Of a DNA stretch of 64,000 nucleotides, positions 48,801 to 59,419 are shown one piece after another. The notes below the pieces were generated by a model. That model saw only the letters and a program-made list of their open reading frames with translations. It made no database searches and had not been told where the DNA came from. Positions within the stretch are counted from its first letter, which is position 1. Each line of letters begins with the position of its first letter. The stretch spans positions 1-64,000 of the forward strand of contig CAJNYU010000888.1 of assembly GCA_905331475.1 (NCBI GenBank). The letters are read 5' to 3'. The position numbers and the translations under genes are program-made. This stretch comes from Rotaria socialis (lineage: Eukaryota; Rotifera; Eurotatoria; Philodinida; Philodinidae).

Positions 48801-50431
48801 AGTAGCCGTGTATGAAACGGCATCTGAATACGAACATCACGATGGCGCATTTCGAGGTGTTGATGAAGTTGTTAAAAATTAAATAGAAGATTTATTTGAA
48901 CTTAATTTCTACTGGTAACGCTTAATTTTTTACTGACCAATTCTTTTTTTTACTGACCACTTAAATGGTAGCCATTTTCTATTGGTTTTAAGAGCAGGAT
49001 CCTAGAAAAATTCATCTTGTGAATTACAACTTTGAAGAAAACGAGATGCTGTAAAAATTCAATGTCTAGAAAATAACGAGATAACTGTTCCAAACCTAGT
49101 TTGGGTATTCATTAGAATCTTCATACTATGCATAGTCTTCAATTCACAGCGTGCAATCAGTCGGAATGTGGATATTTACCTGGACGTAGATTCGCTGTCA
49201 TATCAGTGAAGCCTTTTTCTGCTTTTCGCATATTTTTCTTGGCATCTTTTGCTTTATTTTGATCGGCAATCTTTTTTGGAATAAGTCCTTCATTATTTTT
49301 AGCTTTTGGATTACAGCCTAAACAGAAATATGAATCAATATAAAAGTCTATGGAATCTTTTCTACGAACCTCGTTGACCCAAAAATCGAATTGCATTGCC
49401 AGCATTTGATGCTGCACCATAATGAATAGGATTATTATTAAGTGCATCGTACACATCAAATTTTGCTCCATAACCGGATAGAACTGCAATAGCCTACAAA
49501 AATAAAATGATCTATCCATTAGATATCAATAGCTTTTGAAATGATAGATCTAATAACCTCAAAATGACCACCTTTAGCTGCTTCATGAACAGGCGCTGAT
49601 CGTTTAGTATCTAAGGCATTTGGATCAGCTTTTGCACGTAGAAGTTCTCGTACAACTTTTGCATTTCCTGATAGACAAGCATTATGTAATGCTGTTCTTT
49701 GTGTTTTCTATAATAAAAAAAAATGATATTTCTTCTCCGATAAAAAGAATCAATTAATTATTTCTACCTCATCAACCAGATGGACATTGGCTCCTGCACG
49801 AATCAAATCAATACAAAAATCTTCTTGGTCATTAGATTTTGAACAAGCATAAACCAAATTTGGTACACCATTACGTGCTCGATTATTAACATCGGCACCC
49901 ATTTCAAGTAAAATTTTTAAGCAAGCTTTATGACGCTGTGTAGGTTCAGTAAAACAATAATAAATAGCATCTAGACGAGAGAGATATGGGTTATGCATTT
50001 TGTTGAAAATTCAATTTTCAAACCTTGTCCTTCAAGATTTTGTATTCTTGGATTTGCTTTGGCGTCACGTAATAATTGTAAAGCATTAACATGACCATAT
50101 TCAGCGGCATGCATGACAGCTGTACGACCAGCAAAATCAATAACATCAGGATGAGCACCTAGCTGTAACAAATATTGTATCATTTTTTCATTATTTTGTG
50201 TTACAGCTGCTCTAGAAGGAAAAATATATAGTGCAGGAGAAGAGCCATTTTTAATTTAAAATATATTTATTACATTAGTGCAGTCATTCCATTTTGTGGA
50301 TCGTTGTAGTTGACAAGATGTTCGACGCCTTTGTCACATAATTTTTGTACTTGTTCAATTTCTTCTGTTCGTACTGCATAAATTAGCTTTTGCACTTGTA
50401 ATATTTCAACACGATCTCGGGCGATTGGCAT
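45806..50431 (-). CDS. ANKEF1: Ankyrin repeat and EF-hand domain protein
   Basis: Start ATG 50431 (MPIARDRVEILQVQKLIYAV). The first ankyrin set includes MIQYLLQLGAHPDVIDFAGR, TAVMHAAEYGHVNALQLLRD and LKILLEMGADVNNRARNGVP, with more repeats to about 49.18 kb. After a 1,675-nt intron comes the degenerate EF-hand region FRDWRLMLYDYVCENQERLE ... FDYKAFLTGKKYLTKPY, then a polylysine stretch. A second ankyrin set follows (WTPLHHAAHSGILDVVQAIV, INAESITKATPLMRAIE). The C-terminus WEVDFTDFKMPFMTNVSKRL matches the VDFDDFMMPF end of vertebrate ANKEF1. Stop is at 45806-45808. Domain order and both ends match the vertebrate protein, which is known mainly from ciliated cells; the molecular role is unclear. 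Confidence 0.88.
47935..48960 (+). mobile_element. Mutator-like element remnant in an ANKEF1 intron
   Basis: The ends carry inverted copies of GGTCAGTAAA (47935 on the left; twice as TACTGACC at 48931 and 48951 on the right), with more copies inside. On the + strand about 48369-48590 encodes an acidic leader ending THYTADGIKVY. Decayed frames up to about 48890 then read like the zinc-binding N-terminal part of Mutator-like transposases (YLLYHVDRDRVAVYETASEY then EHHDGAFRGVDEVVK). Several frameshifts and stops break it, and no catalytic region is present. No certain target duplication. The insert explains why this intron is 1,675 nt. Confidence 0.5.
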
Positions 50432-51321
50432 TATTTTATTTATTTACATAATAAATAAAGGGAGAAACGAAAAAAATAATAATAAGGCACCAAGTTATAG
50501 CATATAAAATAAATAAAATCTAAAACAGTATTAAAATTTTTCTATCAACTATGAATAAAATATTTAATTTTAATGTGTTCAAAAGAATGTCGTCGTTTGA
50601 AATTAGCTCATACATTTTCTAAAAAATTATTATGCATTAATCTAAATTAAAGAAATTGTTAGAATGTTCGAGAATTTTGTTGTAAATAATAATTCGACTT
50701 ATTTTCATCGGGCTTAGTCGAAATTTTTATTTTTTCAATTTTTACAAATATACTACGTGGAAAAATTCATCTTTGGTTACATGCTTACCTACACAAACTA
50801 TTATAAATCGATATAGATCAAGTGAAGATTATTTCTGTACTTTCATCATTTGCGTACATGTCAATATGAACTAGTTGACTTATGCGCTCAACTATATCTT
50901 CCAGCTAATCCTAAGAAAATTTTTTACATAGTTGCTTAAAGAATACTGATGATACTGCACTGTTTGATGTTTTACGTTACTTCACTTTTGTAATACTTAA
51001 TCGAAGTCGAGAAGTGAAAAATGTATCGTCTTATTTCAAAAACAAACATTTAAAGTTGTTTTTTGGTTTTGTCATATGCATGTTGGTTGTCATGGAAGCG
51101 ATCCTTTCTTTTTTTTCACCACTTAAATGATCAATGCATTGTCGCTATGATGCATAATAGAAAATAAATGGAGGAGAACGATATCGAATCAGTTTACTTT
51201 AGAAAAAACTGGAATTTGTTGAATTTTCTAGAAAAATCTCGATTATTCGACATAGACATAAATAAGAGTATCTGTTTTTTAGATTTTTTTTTCATCAGTA
51301 TTAGTCATCATTTATATCAAA
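50432..51321. other. Divergent promoter region of ANKEF1 and STIP1
   Basis: 890 bp between two start codons facing away from each other. AT-rich; no TATA or heat-shock element was identified with confidence, and no coding frame is credible. Confidence 0.4.
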
Positions 51322-53930
51322 ATGGCTTCACAGGTATTGTTCCTAATGCTACGTCCGCCAACTCTGAGTACTATGATTGATATATTTTAAGGTCGAAGAA
51401 CTCAAAGCAAAAGCAAATACTGCTTTTTCATCAGGAAAAAATGACGAAGCAATTAGTTTATATTCTCAAGCAATAGCACTCGATGATAAAAATCATGTGC
51501 TCTATAGCAACCGATCAGCTGCATATGCAAAATCGAATAAATACGAAGAAGCATTACAAGATGCTGAAAAATGTATTTCCGTCAAACCGGATTTTGTCAA
51601 AGTAAGATAATGAAAAACAATTTCCGCTCGTAATTAAATCCATTTGTTTTTCGCCGTAGGGCTATTCACGGAAAGGTGCCGCTTTGTCATTTCTTAAACG
51701 ATTCGATGAAGCGATCACAGTTTATGAAGAAGGCCTCAAGATCGATCCTAATAATCAACAATTATTAACTGATCTTGAAACAGCGCGAAAAGATGCAAAT
51801 GGACCTTCGGCTGGTGGATTGAATTTTTTCAGTGATCCACAATTTTTAACACAACTGATGACTAATCCAAGGGCACGAGAACTTTTGAAAGATCCCGAAA
51901 CAGCTATGCTGATGAAAATGATGCAACAAAATCCAAATAATCCATCGTAATTTATTGACATTGGAAAATAGTTGATTGAAACATTAGTTTTTGTTTGCTT
52001 GTTTAGACTTTTAAGCAATCCAAAAATAATGAAATTACTTGGTATTGTACTTGGTTTTGAGCTTGGAGACGAGAATGATCTCAATTCAAAGATGGATACA
52101 GAAAATGGCGGAAATTCAGCGAAAAAGGAGCCAAATACTTCAACATCGAAACCTACCACAAGTAAACCAAATGAACAACCGAAAGCGGCAGCAACTGAAA
52201 AAAATACAGTAAGCAATTTTCTTCGTTTTTCCTTTAATACAGTTTTTGCTGTTTATTTTAGGCCGAATCAGAAAAAGAAAAAGGAAATGAAGCATACAAA
52301 AAGAAAGATTTTGAAGCAGCATTGAATCATTATAATAAAGCAACAGAACTCGATCCAGTTAATATGACTTATTATACAAATAGAGCCGGTTAGTTGATAT
52401 TCATTGATTTTATTCTTCTTGTATGTGTGATACTTTTTCTTCTAGCTGTCTATTTTGAACAAAAACAATGGGATGCTTGTGTCAAAGAATGTGAAAAAGC
52501 AATCGAGGTTGGACGTGAGAACAAAGCAGATTATAAATTAATTGCAAAGTAAGATACTTGAACTTTCGCCGAGTATTCTACATACAGCGCTATGATACAA
52601 ACTATAGGTTTCGGTAGCTTTTTGAGAAATAGAAAAAACACCTCAAATTAGAACGTAATAATTTTCAATCTTCAAAATTGGTGTTTTTTGCTATGCAAAA
52701 GAAAAATCTGTCAACGAGCTTCTTCAGTCCTTGACAACTCTTTTCATCCATTTTGATGGCTGCAGGATATTCCTGACGAAGATAATGATTGAGAAATGCT
52801 CTGTTAATTGCACGAGGAATTACAATGTACCGATTATATGTAATAATAAGAACGGCACGCGTCTATAATGAAATTCATGTTTAATCCTACGTCGTGTGTC
52901 GTATAAGATTAAAATCAGAATTATGCTTGATCTTCATTGAAAAGAGATTTCCATTCTGAAACAGAAAAAAAGATGTTTAGCTTCTCTGCAAATTTCATAT
53001 TCATTTATTTCGTTTTTGTTAGAGCATATGCTCGTATCGGTAATGTTAAAACTCAAGAAAAAGATTATGAAGCTGCTGTAAAATTCTATAATCATTCACT
53101 ATCGGAACATCGGAATCCAGATATATTAAAGAAAAAACAAGAAATCGAAAAAATCTTCAAAGAACAAGAACAATTAGCGTATATCAATCCTGAATTAGCT
53201 GAAGAAGAAAAAAACAAGGGTAATGAATTTTTCCAAAAAGCAGATTATCCAACCGCACTTAAACATTACACGTAAGTAGATCGAGCGACGCTTTTGTTTG
53301 ATTTTGATATTTAAAAGAATTGATTTTCTAGCGAAGCTATTAAGCGAAATCCTAATGATGCTAAACTTTATTCAAATCGAGCAGCTTGCTATACAAAATT
53401 AATGGAATTTCGATTAGCCATGAAGGATAGTGAAGAAGGCATTAGACTTGATCCAAATTTTAGTAAGTTCCAAGAATAAAGTAATCAAGACTAAAGAATG
53501 TTTTCTTTTCTCCTAATTTCTAGTTAAATGTTATCTACGCAAGGGCCACGCTTTATTGGCTATGAAAGATCTAGGTCAAGCTATGGCTACTTTTGGTAAA
53601 GCTCTTGAAATTGATCCAAATTGTCAAGTAACTATTTTGTTTTTAATTCAATAGAATTATCCTTTATTTATTATTATTTCTTTCTAGGAAGCTATCGAGG
53701 GTTATCGACAATGTTCATTGAAATCAAGTGATGATCCTGAAGAAGTTCGTAAACGAGCCACTAATGATCCGGAAATTCAACAAATTCTTGGTGATCCTGG
53801 TATGCGTTTAATTCTTGAACAAATGCAAAATGAGCCCCAAGCACTACGAGATCATTTACGAAATCCTGCCATCGCCCAAAAAATTCAAAAATTAATCGAT
53901 GCTGGTATTATTGGTATTCGTCAAGGTTAA
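51322..53930 (+). CDS. STIP1: Stress-induced phosphoprotein 1 (Hop)
   Basis: Co-chaperone bridging Hsp70 and Hsp90. The first coding exon is 12 nt (51322-51333, MASQ), then exons at 51392-51601, from 51660, and onward. Domain order is TPR1 ([31 protein letters not shown]), DP1 ([20 protein letters not shown]), an acidic/Thr-rich linker, TPR2A ([20 protein letters not shown]), TPR2B ([32 protein letters not shown]) and DP2 ([38 protein letters not shown]). Stop TAA is at 53928-53930. The carboxylate-clamp type residues (KGNE, YSNRAA, RKG) are present. One intron (about 52551-53021) is about 470 nt and holds an antisense coding-like stretch. Confidence 0.95.
52669..52878 (-). pseudogene. Antisense coding-like fragment in a STIP1 intron
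   Basis: On the strand opposite STIP1 a frame of nearly 70 codons reads as coherent protein ([38 protein letters not shown]) and ends at a stop. Its upstream edge has ATTATAG, a possible splice acceptor. I do not recognise the family and see no further exons, so it is probably a gene fragment carried in by insertion. Confidence 0.35.
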
Positions 53931-55522
53931 TTTTATTTCTTCAAATAACTTATCATCTCGCCTATCGTGTGCATGTATGTGTGTAACCAAGATACGATGA
54001 TGACAGAATTCTTTTTCTTTCTGTTTTTTTGTTAAAGTTTTCTTATGACGTGCTTTTTCTCTTCTTTAATGTTCCTGTTACACCTGTGACTGCTGCGTTT
54101 TAGCACAAAACAAAAACGTATGATGTTAGAAAAAAAAAACAATTCAAACTCGATCATCTAAAATTCATTATTTTTCAAGTTAATAAACGTGTCTAAAATG
54201 CGTTCATTCAACGAAACTCATAAAGAAAAACAAACAGTTCTGTTTCTTGGCCTCATACGATGAACGTATCATTTCAAGAAGAGTATCGAACTTTTCTGGT
54301 TCCTGCTTTCGGCTACCATTTTATCGTGTTTTTAATAAGTTTCGAAAATGAGATATGCAAATTGTTTGAAAGAAAATGAATTCACAGTAGCCGTGATATT
54401 ATTATTGCATCTGACAGTAATTCAAGACGTTGTTTTTCTCTTATTTATGATGGCATTATATTTCTGCACGATTAAGTGTGAGCAACAACATGATGTGGCA
54501 AAGATCACAATCAAAGATTTAATCTCACATACATGTAAGATAAGAGTTGAGCTCGGCAAGTGTACCATTGTGATAACAGTAAATCTCAGCAGAGGACTTC
54601 AGTAAATAACTAGATGGTATTCAAGTTTCATTCGAATCAAATATTCACGAAAAATCTTCAATTCAGAGAGATCTTGAATACTTTTTATGTCGACATGATG
54701 AAATTCATCACTGAGAAAACTCTATTCTTACTTAGCGATACATTCTTAAGGGTCGATTTCGATTGACGTCACTTTAGTTATCTCGCAATAAATTTCTTTC
54801 ATTTTCGTCATTTTGGAACAACATTTGTGAGTGAATGGAACTTCAGATTGAAGATTCAAAAATAGATATAAGCAGTTTGAACGACCCTTCTATGATCTAT
54901 GGTTCTCGAGATCATTGCAACACAAAACGACGAGATGTGATGCGTACGTCGAGAAAGAAAAAGAAAACTCGCGACCGACTACATAAATGCTATGCTTCGC
55001 ATCGCATTAAAAAAGAAAAAGTCATATTTTTATATTTACCATTATTATGTCTTGCTTCAATGAGAAAAAAGTGGGGAAAAATGATTGAATATTATTTAAT
55101 GTATTTTTTGTTGCATATTCTCCTGTTTTATTTGAATTGAAACATCTACAGTGAAAGTAGAAATCAACATATAGAGAAATGCTTATACACATGAAGATGA
55201 GAATTGCACTACAAAGAAGAAGAAGAAGAAGAAGAAGTGAAAACAAATCAAGTTTGTTAACAACCAACTGAACACTAACACATAACTAACGGTATGGTAT
55301 CAAGAACACGATGAAGATTAAGTAGGTAACTTACATAAGCAATGTTAATGAAAATTCTGTATTTTTTTCACATAAAAAAGCGGCTACAGTGGAGAGGAAA
55401 AGAAAAACAAAGCGCACAACAAGAATGCAGACTAAAAACTTTTTCTTGCAGGAATATGATCTCAAATGTTTTCTAAGCTACGATTTCTAACACTTCTTAT
55501 TTTATTTTATTTTTTTATAATT
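53931..55522. other. Convergent intergenic region with a GAA microsatellite
   Basis: Between STIP1 and the H2A gene. A (GAA/AGA)n tract lies at about 55213-55237. The frame at 54835-55140 is basic and low-complexity and not convincing. Otherwise nothing recognised. Confidence 0.45.
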
Positions 55523-56385
55523 TTAGGCAGAGCTGGTTGCATTTCCCGCTGATGTAGAAGCTGCCTTTTTGGTTGTTCCTGTAGCTGATGAACTTGCTTT
55601 ACCAGCACCCATTGATGCACTCTTTGTTGTAAGAGCTGATGGTGTTCGAGGTACTGTAGTTGTATTTGAGCGAGATGCATCTGACTAAAAAATTCACGAA
55701 GGCAAACAACATATTTATTTGAAGTTTGATTTGCTTTTTTTTATTAAACATTACCTTAGGTGCCGATTGGCTATGATCATCACTGCCTGATTTCGATTTG
55801 AATAAAAATGAATTAATATGTGGTAAAACACCACCTAAATGAATAAAAATGAAATTCAAAATGCTGCCTTCTAAAAATGTACTCTCTCACCTTGTGGAAT
55901 TGTTACACCATTAAGAAGCTGAAAAAATATGTACAGATATTGAATTTGCTTATGGAAACAAAATTAGCTAGAAACCTTTTTGAGTTCTTCGTCAATGCTA
56001 ACAGCCAAAAATACATGTCGAGCATTGATACGCTGTTTTTTATGATCCTTCGCTGCATTACCTGATAATTCGAGAACTTCAGCAGTTAAATATTCAATCT
56101 AAATTCAAGCACAAGTAGATACATCATTCATAGAGATTTTACAAACCACAGCAGCTGTATAAACGGCAGCAGCCATAGTTACACGACTCTTTGGAGAACT
56201 CTTTTTAATATAACGATGAAAACGTGGCACGGAAAACAGAACACCTTTAAATATACATATTCACAATTATCATATGAAAAGAATTATTTAAATCAGTAGT
56301 CAAATTAACCTGCACGAGCCGATTTCGATTTTCGTTCGCCACCTTTACGAACACCTCTTGGCGTTGTTGTTGCTGTTGGAGCCAT
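55523..56385 (-). CDS. Histone H2A variant with long C-terminal tail
   Basis: Six exons (56385-56310, 56244-56147, 56098-55976, 55918-55891, 55834-55755, 55684-55523) splice in frame to 188 residues. The N-terminal tail is [20 protein letters not shown]. The histone fold shows [54 protein letters not shown] and [20 protein letters not shown]. About 60 extra C-terminal residues are Ser/Thr/Ala-rich. There is no terminal SQ-E/D-hydrophobic motif as in H2AX. Five introns and presumably a polyadenylated message set it apart from replication-dependent histones. Bdelloids are known to carry unusual, tail-extended H2A variants in place of the canonical ones, and this fits. It packages DNA in nucleosomes. 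Confidence 0.92.
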
Positions 56386-57816
56386 ATATTATTTTTTTTT
56401 ATAGATAATCTACAATAGGAATACAGAATTTTGAGGAATATTTTGTCAGTCTATCATGTGCGCATAAATCAAGTAGACATAACTATCAGACACGAGCCTT
56501 CAAAATGAGGGTGCTCATTTACATATGCTTGCTTTCTGTATCCAACGTAGACAAACATACGCATCCAGTTCAGACTCAGAATACACAGGAGAACGAAAAG
56601 ACAGAAGAACAAAATACTGGTCGCAACGTTTAAAATTAAGATTCAAGAAGAGAAAAGAAAGAAAAAAGAAATATATAATTTCAATATGCGACCTTCTTAA
56701 CTACTTTAATAAATTGAACTTATGCCTCCATGATGAAATGTGGTTTCTATTGACCATATTGGTTTTAGCGCCACTAGCGCTGCTTGCCAAAACGTTTAGA
56801 GGAAATTTCTAATAGTTAGCAGTATCTGTTTTGAAAGAAAACTACTTAAAAAAAAATCGAAAAACCATTCTCGAATGGAATATGATGTTTTGGAGCGAAA
56901 TAAAATACCCGCGAGACTTGTTTGGCCAATAATCATCGTCGGGATGAAACCCTACGGCACCATTAGGGCGGACAAATGTCTGAAGTTTACATAAAGAAAA
57001 AAGCTCTCAGTTATATACGATTCATACAGACAGAAGCACTTCAATATCATATAGACTGATTGAGCAAACTTTCTCCTGACATCCACTGATTGTCACGAAG
57101 CGATTTTTTAAAGATTTGTGGTGATTCAAGCTTTGTCGTCTTTCGCTAGAAACTCTCAATCATGATTCAAAATGTGACGACATTCTCTGTATTCGTTTTA
57201 TGGATTTTCAGCAGAATATAAGCAAAGATCTGATATAGATTTCAAATCTTTCTATGACTGAAACTTGAATTATTGGCGAATGCATTTTCGCAGCTTCCAA
57301 CAAATATGATCGCATAAATTCCATGGTCAAGATTGAAATTTATTTCATTGCAATAATGTTCTTTTCTTCTCGTTGTTCTGGCATACGCGTCGATAAGTAG
57401 TGCCTAGAGCAGCATGATTTCTGAGGATTCGTTCGATCAAACAGTAAACATACACTGTAGAAAACAATGAGCGAGACAATCAATACAAGGAACATATGTT
57501 TTGAAGATCATATTCCTAATGCGAATTTTGAATAAAACCTTCCAACTGTGTTTTTTTAGTTCTGCTATTATGGTATAAAGCAATTGAAAATGCAATTGAA
57601 AAAAGGAAAGAAAATAGTGTTTTTTGTATTTTTCAAGTTCGTTTTCTGTTGTCAGAAATACCACGTGGTCGATGTAAAAAAAAAGTAAACCGAAATCGAA
57701 TGGCGCATAATGATTAACATTAAATCCTGCAGGCGAATAAAACGCAAAGAACATTGTGCATAGTTTACCGATCGAAATTCTGCTAATCTTGATGACTTAT
57801 ATTTTAAACTATTTAG
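56386..57816. other. Divergent intergenic region
   Basis: Between the H2A and RING/TRAF genes. The frame at 56525-56812 is Lys/Arg-rich and lacks motifs. No element or RNA gene seen. Confidence 0.4.
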
Positions 57817-59021
57817 ATGATATCCACGTATCAAATGGGCGTATCAACGGATCGTATCCGTGGCTCGCCAGGACTAAATCTTGACCATCTCGAATGTTGT
57901 ATTTGTCACGAAATACTCTGGAAACCGGTTGCTTGCCAATCATGTGAAACACCATTCTGTTCGGCATGCATTCGCCAATGGCTGAATGAATATCCGGCAC
58001 AGTGTCCCAATCGATGTCAAGCATACAATGAACGAAAGTGTCCACCATTTGTTGCTAAAGTACTTTCTCAATTAAAAGTTGCTTGTGTCTACGATTCCAA
58101 TGGTTGCGAAGAGGTGTTTTAAGAGTAATCCTAGTTTTGTTTTCTTTACGTTTTTCTTTCTCATAGATCATTTCCTATGAAGCATTGGACAAACATGAGG
58201 TCGAATGTGGATTTCAACTTCATCGATGCTCTGGATGTCAATCAGAAATATTAAAAAAAGATTTGAATAATCATGAAATTAACTGTGAAGCCATTGAAAT
58301 AGTTTGTCCTGATTGTAGAATTGTATACAAACGAGGTGATGCTACTAAAATACATACAGAAACTGTTTGTTTAAAAGAACAACTTCGACAACTTCGAAAC
58401 GAATCGAAAGAGAATAAACGCGAGATACATGAACTCAATCTTCAATTGCATGAAATGCATCTATTGAGTAAGTTTGACATGCTGGATTTGCGTGAGAATA
58501 AACTTAATCCAATAGGTCCATGGATAAAGGAAATGAAAATTACATTTGACGATTTACCATTAACTACCGATGAAACAAAACGGATGCCGATTGTATATCG
58601 TGGACTGAAATGGAATAACATGAAATATGGATACGAACTATATTTGAGCAAGAAACATCCAAAAAGTGGCTACATCAATTGTTTCACACCTGGTTCTAGT
58701 CCAAACATAGCATTTTTCAAGGACGATGTATCATTCGGAGTTGTTACTCGAAATGATAGCATTACTTTTTACTCTCTTACTGCATGTGCTGCTTGGAATG
58801 ACGATTTGCAATTAACGATTACGGGCTATCGAGGTTCAGTGGAAATCAACAGACACACAGTAACACTGCTCTTTGGTAAACCACAATTTATTCTTCTTAA
58901 TTGGAAAGACGTAGAAAAAATTATCTTGAAATCAGCTGGTGGTACGGCTCATCCTGATAGCGGTGGATTGTCGGCGACTCATGTTATACTAACTCAGCTA
59001 ACCATAGGCCCAGCGGATTGA
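57817..59021 (+). CDS. RING and TRAF-type zinc finger protein
   Basis: Two exons (57817-58113, 58167-59021) give 383 residues. An N-terminal RING-like finger (CCICHEILWKPVACQSCETP, FCSACIRQW, CPNRC) has Thr/Pro where the usual His sits, so one zinc site may be altered. Two TRAF-type fingers follow (KHEVECGFQLHRCSGC, NHEINCEAIEIVCPDC), then a coiled-coil of about 35 residues (LKEQLRQLRNESKENKREIH). The C-terminal 180 residues are beta-rich with no cysteines in order and do not clearly match MATH; a motif SAGGTAHPDSGG lies near the end. The architecture suggests an E3 ubiquitin ligase or signalling adaptor like TRAF/NRDP1, but the substrate domain is not recognised. ATG 57817 is used; MGVST at 57835 is an alternative. 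Confidence 0.75.
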
Positions 59022-59419
59022 AAAAGTAGAACATAGCTTTTATGAACTAAATTTATTGATGATAGACATTTGTTAATTATAGAGTATTCAATTATCATAG
59101 AATTCTGATTTAATCTTGTAATTGGGAATGAATAATAAATATTCTAAGCTCTCGATAAATATATTTTCAAGAAATAATTCAAGATAAGATAATATTTATT
59201 AGTAGTTTGCATTTTTCAGCAACAATTGTTGTTACTATTCCATAGGATTGAACTTTTGTTTTTGAATATTCAAGGTTGTCAACTTACTTTCTATGTTGAA
59301 AATCGAAAATTTCAAAGCAACCATCACACATCCTGATTCTTGAGCGTTTTACTCGAAAAAAAGATGATATCAAAATTTATTTGCATCTATGCAACTTTAG
59401 CAAAACAGACTTTACGAGT
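59022..59419. other. Convergent 3' intergenic region
   Basis: Nothing recognised between the RING/TRAF gene and the large minus-strand gene. Confidence 0.45.

Noticed and set aside
54835-55140. 101-codon Lys/Arg-rich frame
   Set aside because: Low-complexity A-rich sequence without conserved motifs or splice partners.
55213-55237. GAA tandem repeat as a CRISPR- or satellite-like array
   Set aside because: It is a short microsatellite only; no array structure.
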